Origin: Flavobacteriales bacterium | Lineage (GTDB): Bacteria; Bacteroidota; Bacteroidia; Flavobacteriales_D; Crocinitomicaceae | DNA length: 5,066 bases | Direction of reading: 5' to 3' | Assembly (NCBI GenBank): GCA_947476515.1 | Contig: CANJQZ010000162.1 | Span: 1 to 5,066 of the forward strand | Shown: positions 4,847 to 5,066 of the stretch, one piece after another | How positions within the stretch are numbered: the first letter of the stretch is position 1 | Layout: every line of letters begins with the position of its first letter | Program-made: the position numbers and the translations under genes | The notes under the pieces: generated by a model | Database searches by the model: none | Told to the model about the DNA's origin: nothing | Seen by the model: the letters and a program-made list of their open reading frames with translations, nothing else

Positions 4847-4862
4847 AACACATATTTGTGTT
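4847..4862. promoter_or_regulatory. Operator-like inverted repeat AACACA-N4-TGTGTT
   Basis: A perfect 6-bp inverted repeat with a 4-base TATT centre sits 16-23 nt downstream of the candidate -7 box and 15 nt upstream of the GTG start. It could be a dimeric repressor site or a small leader hairpin. No regulator gene is in the window. Confidence 0.35.
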
Positions 4863-4877
4863 AAAATCATTACTAGT

Positions 4878-5066
4878 GTGGAATTTATAATTTTATTTAT
4901 TTTTTTAGCCTTACTTTCTGAAATTCTTGGAACGGTAGGTGGGTTCGGTTCTTCACTTTTTTTTGTTCCTTTAGCAGGTTTATTTTTTGATTTTCATTCA
5001 GTTTTAGCAATAACTGCCATGTTTCATATTTTCAGTAATCTTTCTAAGGTTGCTGTATTCAGAAAA
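4878..5066 (+). CDS. TauE/SafE-family membrane transporter (5' end only)
   Basis: This frame is open to the window end and gives 63 residues. It starts with a hydrophobic helix (EFIILFIFLALLSEILG), then TVGGFGSSLFFVPLAGLFFDF, a second helix with HSVLAITAMFHIFSN, and LSKVAVFRK. The GGFGSS-x-FFVP-x-A loop followed by a helix ending near a basic K/R is characteristic of TauE/SafE (DUF81) permeases, predicted inner-membrane exporters of sulfite, sulfoacetate or other small organic anions. The substrate cannot be told from this part. I chose GTG 4878-4880 because it lies right before the first hydrophobic strand; no in-frame ATG exists upstream to the stop at 4731-4733. The next in-frame ATG (5019-5021) would cut off the first conserved loop. 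It is transcribed away from the HMA-led operon. Confidence 0.85.
   Translation, partial: MEFIILFIFLALLSEILGTVGGFGSSLFFVPLAGLFFDFHSVLAITAMFHIFSNLSKVAVFRK

Larger units (their letters stand above)
4654..4877. promoter_or_regulatory. Divergent intergenic control region
   Basis: These 224 bases separate the divergent HMA-led operon and the TauE/SafE gene and must hold both promoters unless transcription of the latter comes from elsewhere. I find no gene in it; one frame is open from 4734 but has no ATG. It contains a direct repeat AATCAA at 4675-4680 and 4686-4691, a palindrome TATAATTATA at 4721-4730, an inverted repeat ATGAT-N4-ATCAT at 4730-4743, a -7 box at 4824-4831 and an inverted repeat AACACA-N4-TGTGTT at 4847-4862. 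On the minus strand the closest match to a -7 box is GACCTTTG (4678-4685), with one mismatch at its first base. Confidence 0.5.

Noticed and set aside
4734..4877. N-terminal extension of the TauE/SafE gene
   Set aside because: The frame is open but has no ATG, is not hydrophobic like the family's start, and contains the candidate promoter and operator.

Overview
The window looks like a piece of an AT-rich Bacteroidota chromosome, most likely a flavobacterium or close relative. The evidence is a PKD plus gliding-motility-type C-terminal domain (a type IX secretion sorting signal), TAnnTTTG-type -7 boxes, no obvious Shine-Dalgarno sequences, and several small proteins whose style I associate with Flavobacteriia. 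No transposase, integrase, phage structural gene or CRISPR array is visible.

Layout. Bases 1-506 (+) are the 3' end of a large secreted protein (PKD domain, then type B T9SS sorting domain). It converges, with only 2 bp between stops, on a two-gene minus-strand unit: a GNAT-like protein of unknown function (1090-2088) followed by peptidyl-tRNA hydrolase pth (509-1072). Bases 2089-2187 form a divergent promoter region. A class II tRNA-Ser(GGA) with encoded CCA lies at 2188-2275 (+) and is followed by a clear intrinsic terminator. Bases 2344-2557 hold two tandem copies of a 101-bp double-hairpin repeat, which on the minus strand reads as two successive Rho-independent terminators.

From 4653 down to 2627, six small minus-strand genes form an apparent operon: a CxxC heavy-metal-associated (HMA) protein, a YtxH-type membrane-anchored protein, a two-helix membrane protein of the holin-X/YqjE type, an 81-aa coiled-coil protein, a 138-aa protein with an internal pseudo-repeat, and a 126-aa protein resembling bacterial eRF1 domain 2-like/host-attachment-type proteins. 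The middle three have the same order and character as the E. coli yqjD-yqjE-yqjK genes. The tandem terminators close the operon.

Bases 4654-4877 are a divergent intergenic region with several operator-like symmetric or direct repeats. It leads to the 5' end of a TauE/SafE-family membrane transporter gene that runs off the window (4878-5066, +).

Interpretation (inference). The minus-strand operon may be an envelope or stationary-phase stress module in which an inner-membrane YtxH/YqjE-like set is joined to an HMA protein and an eRF1-like protein. The most unusual DNA feature is the tandem double-hairpin repeat. I see no well-defined new defence or mobile system.
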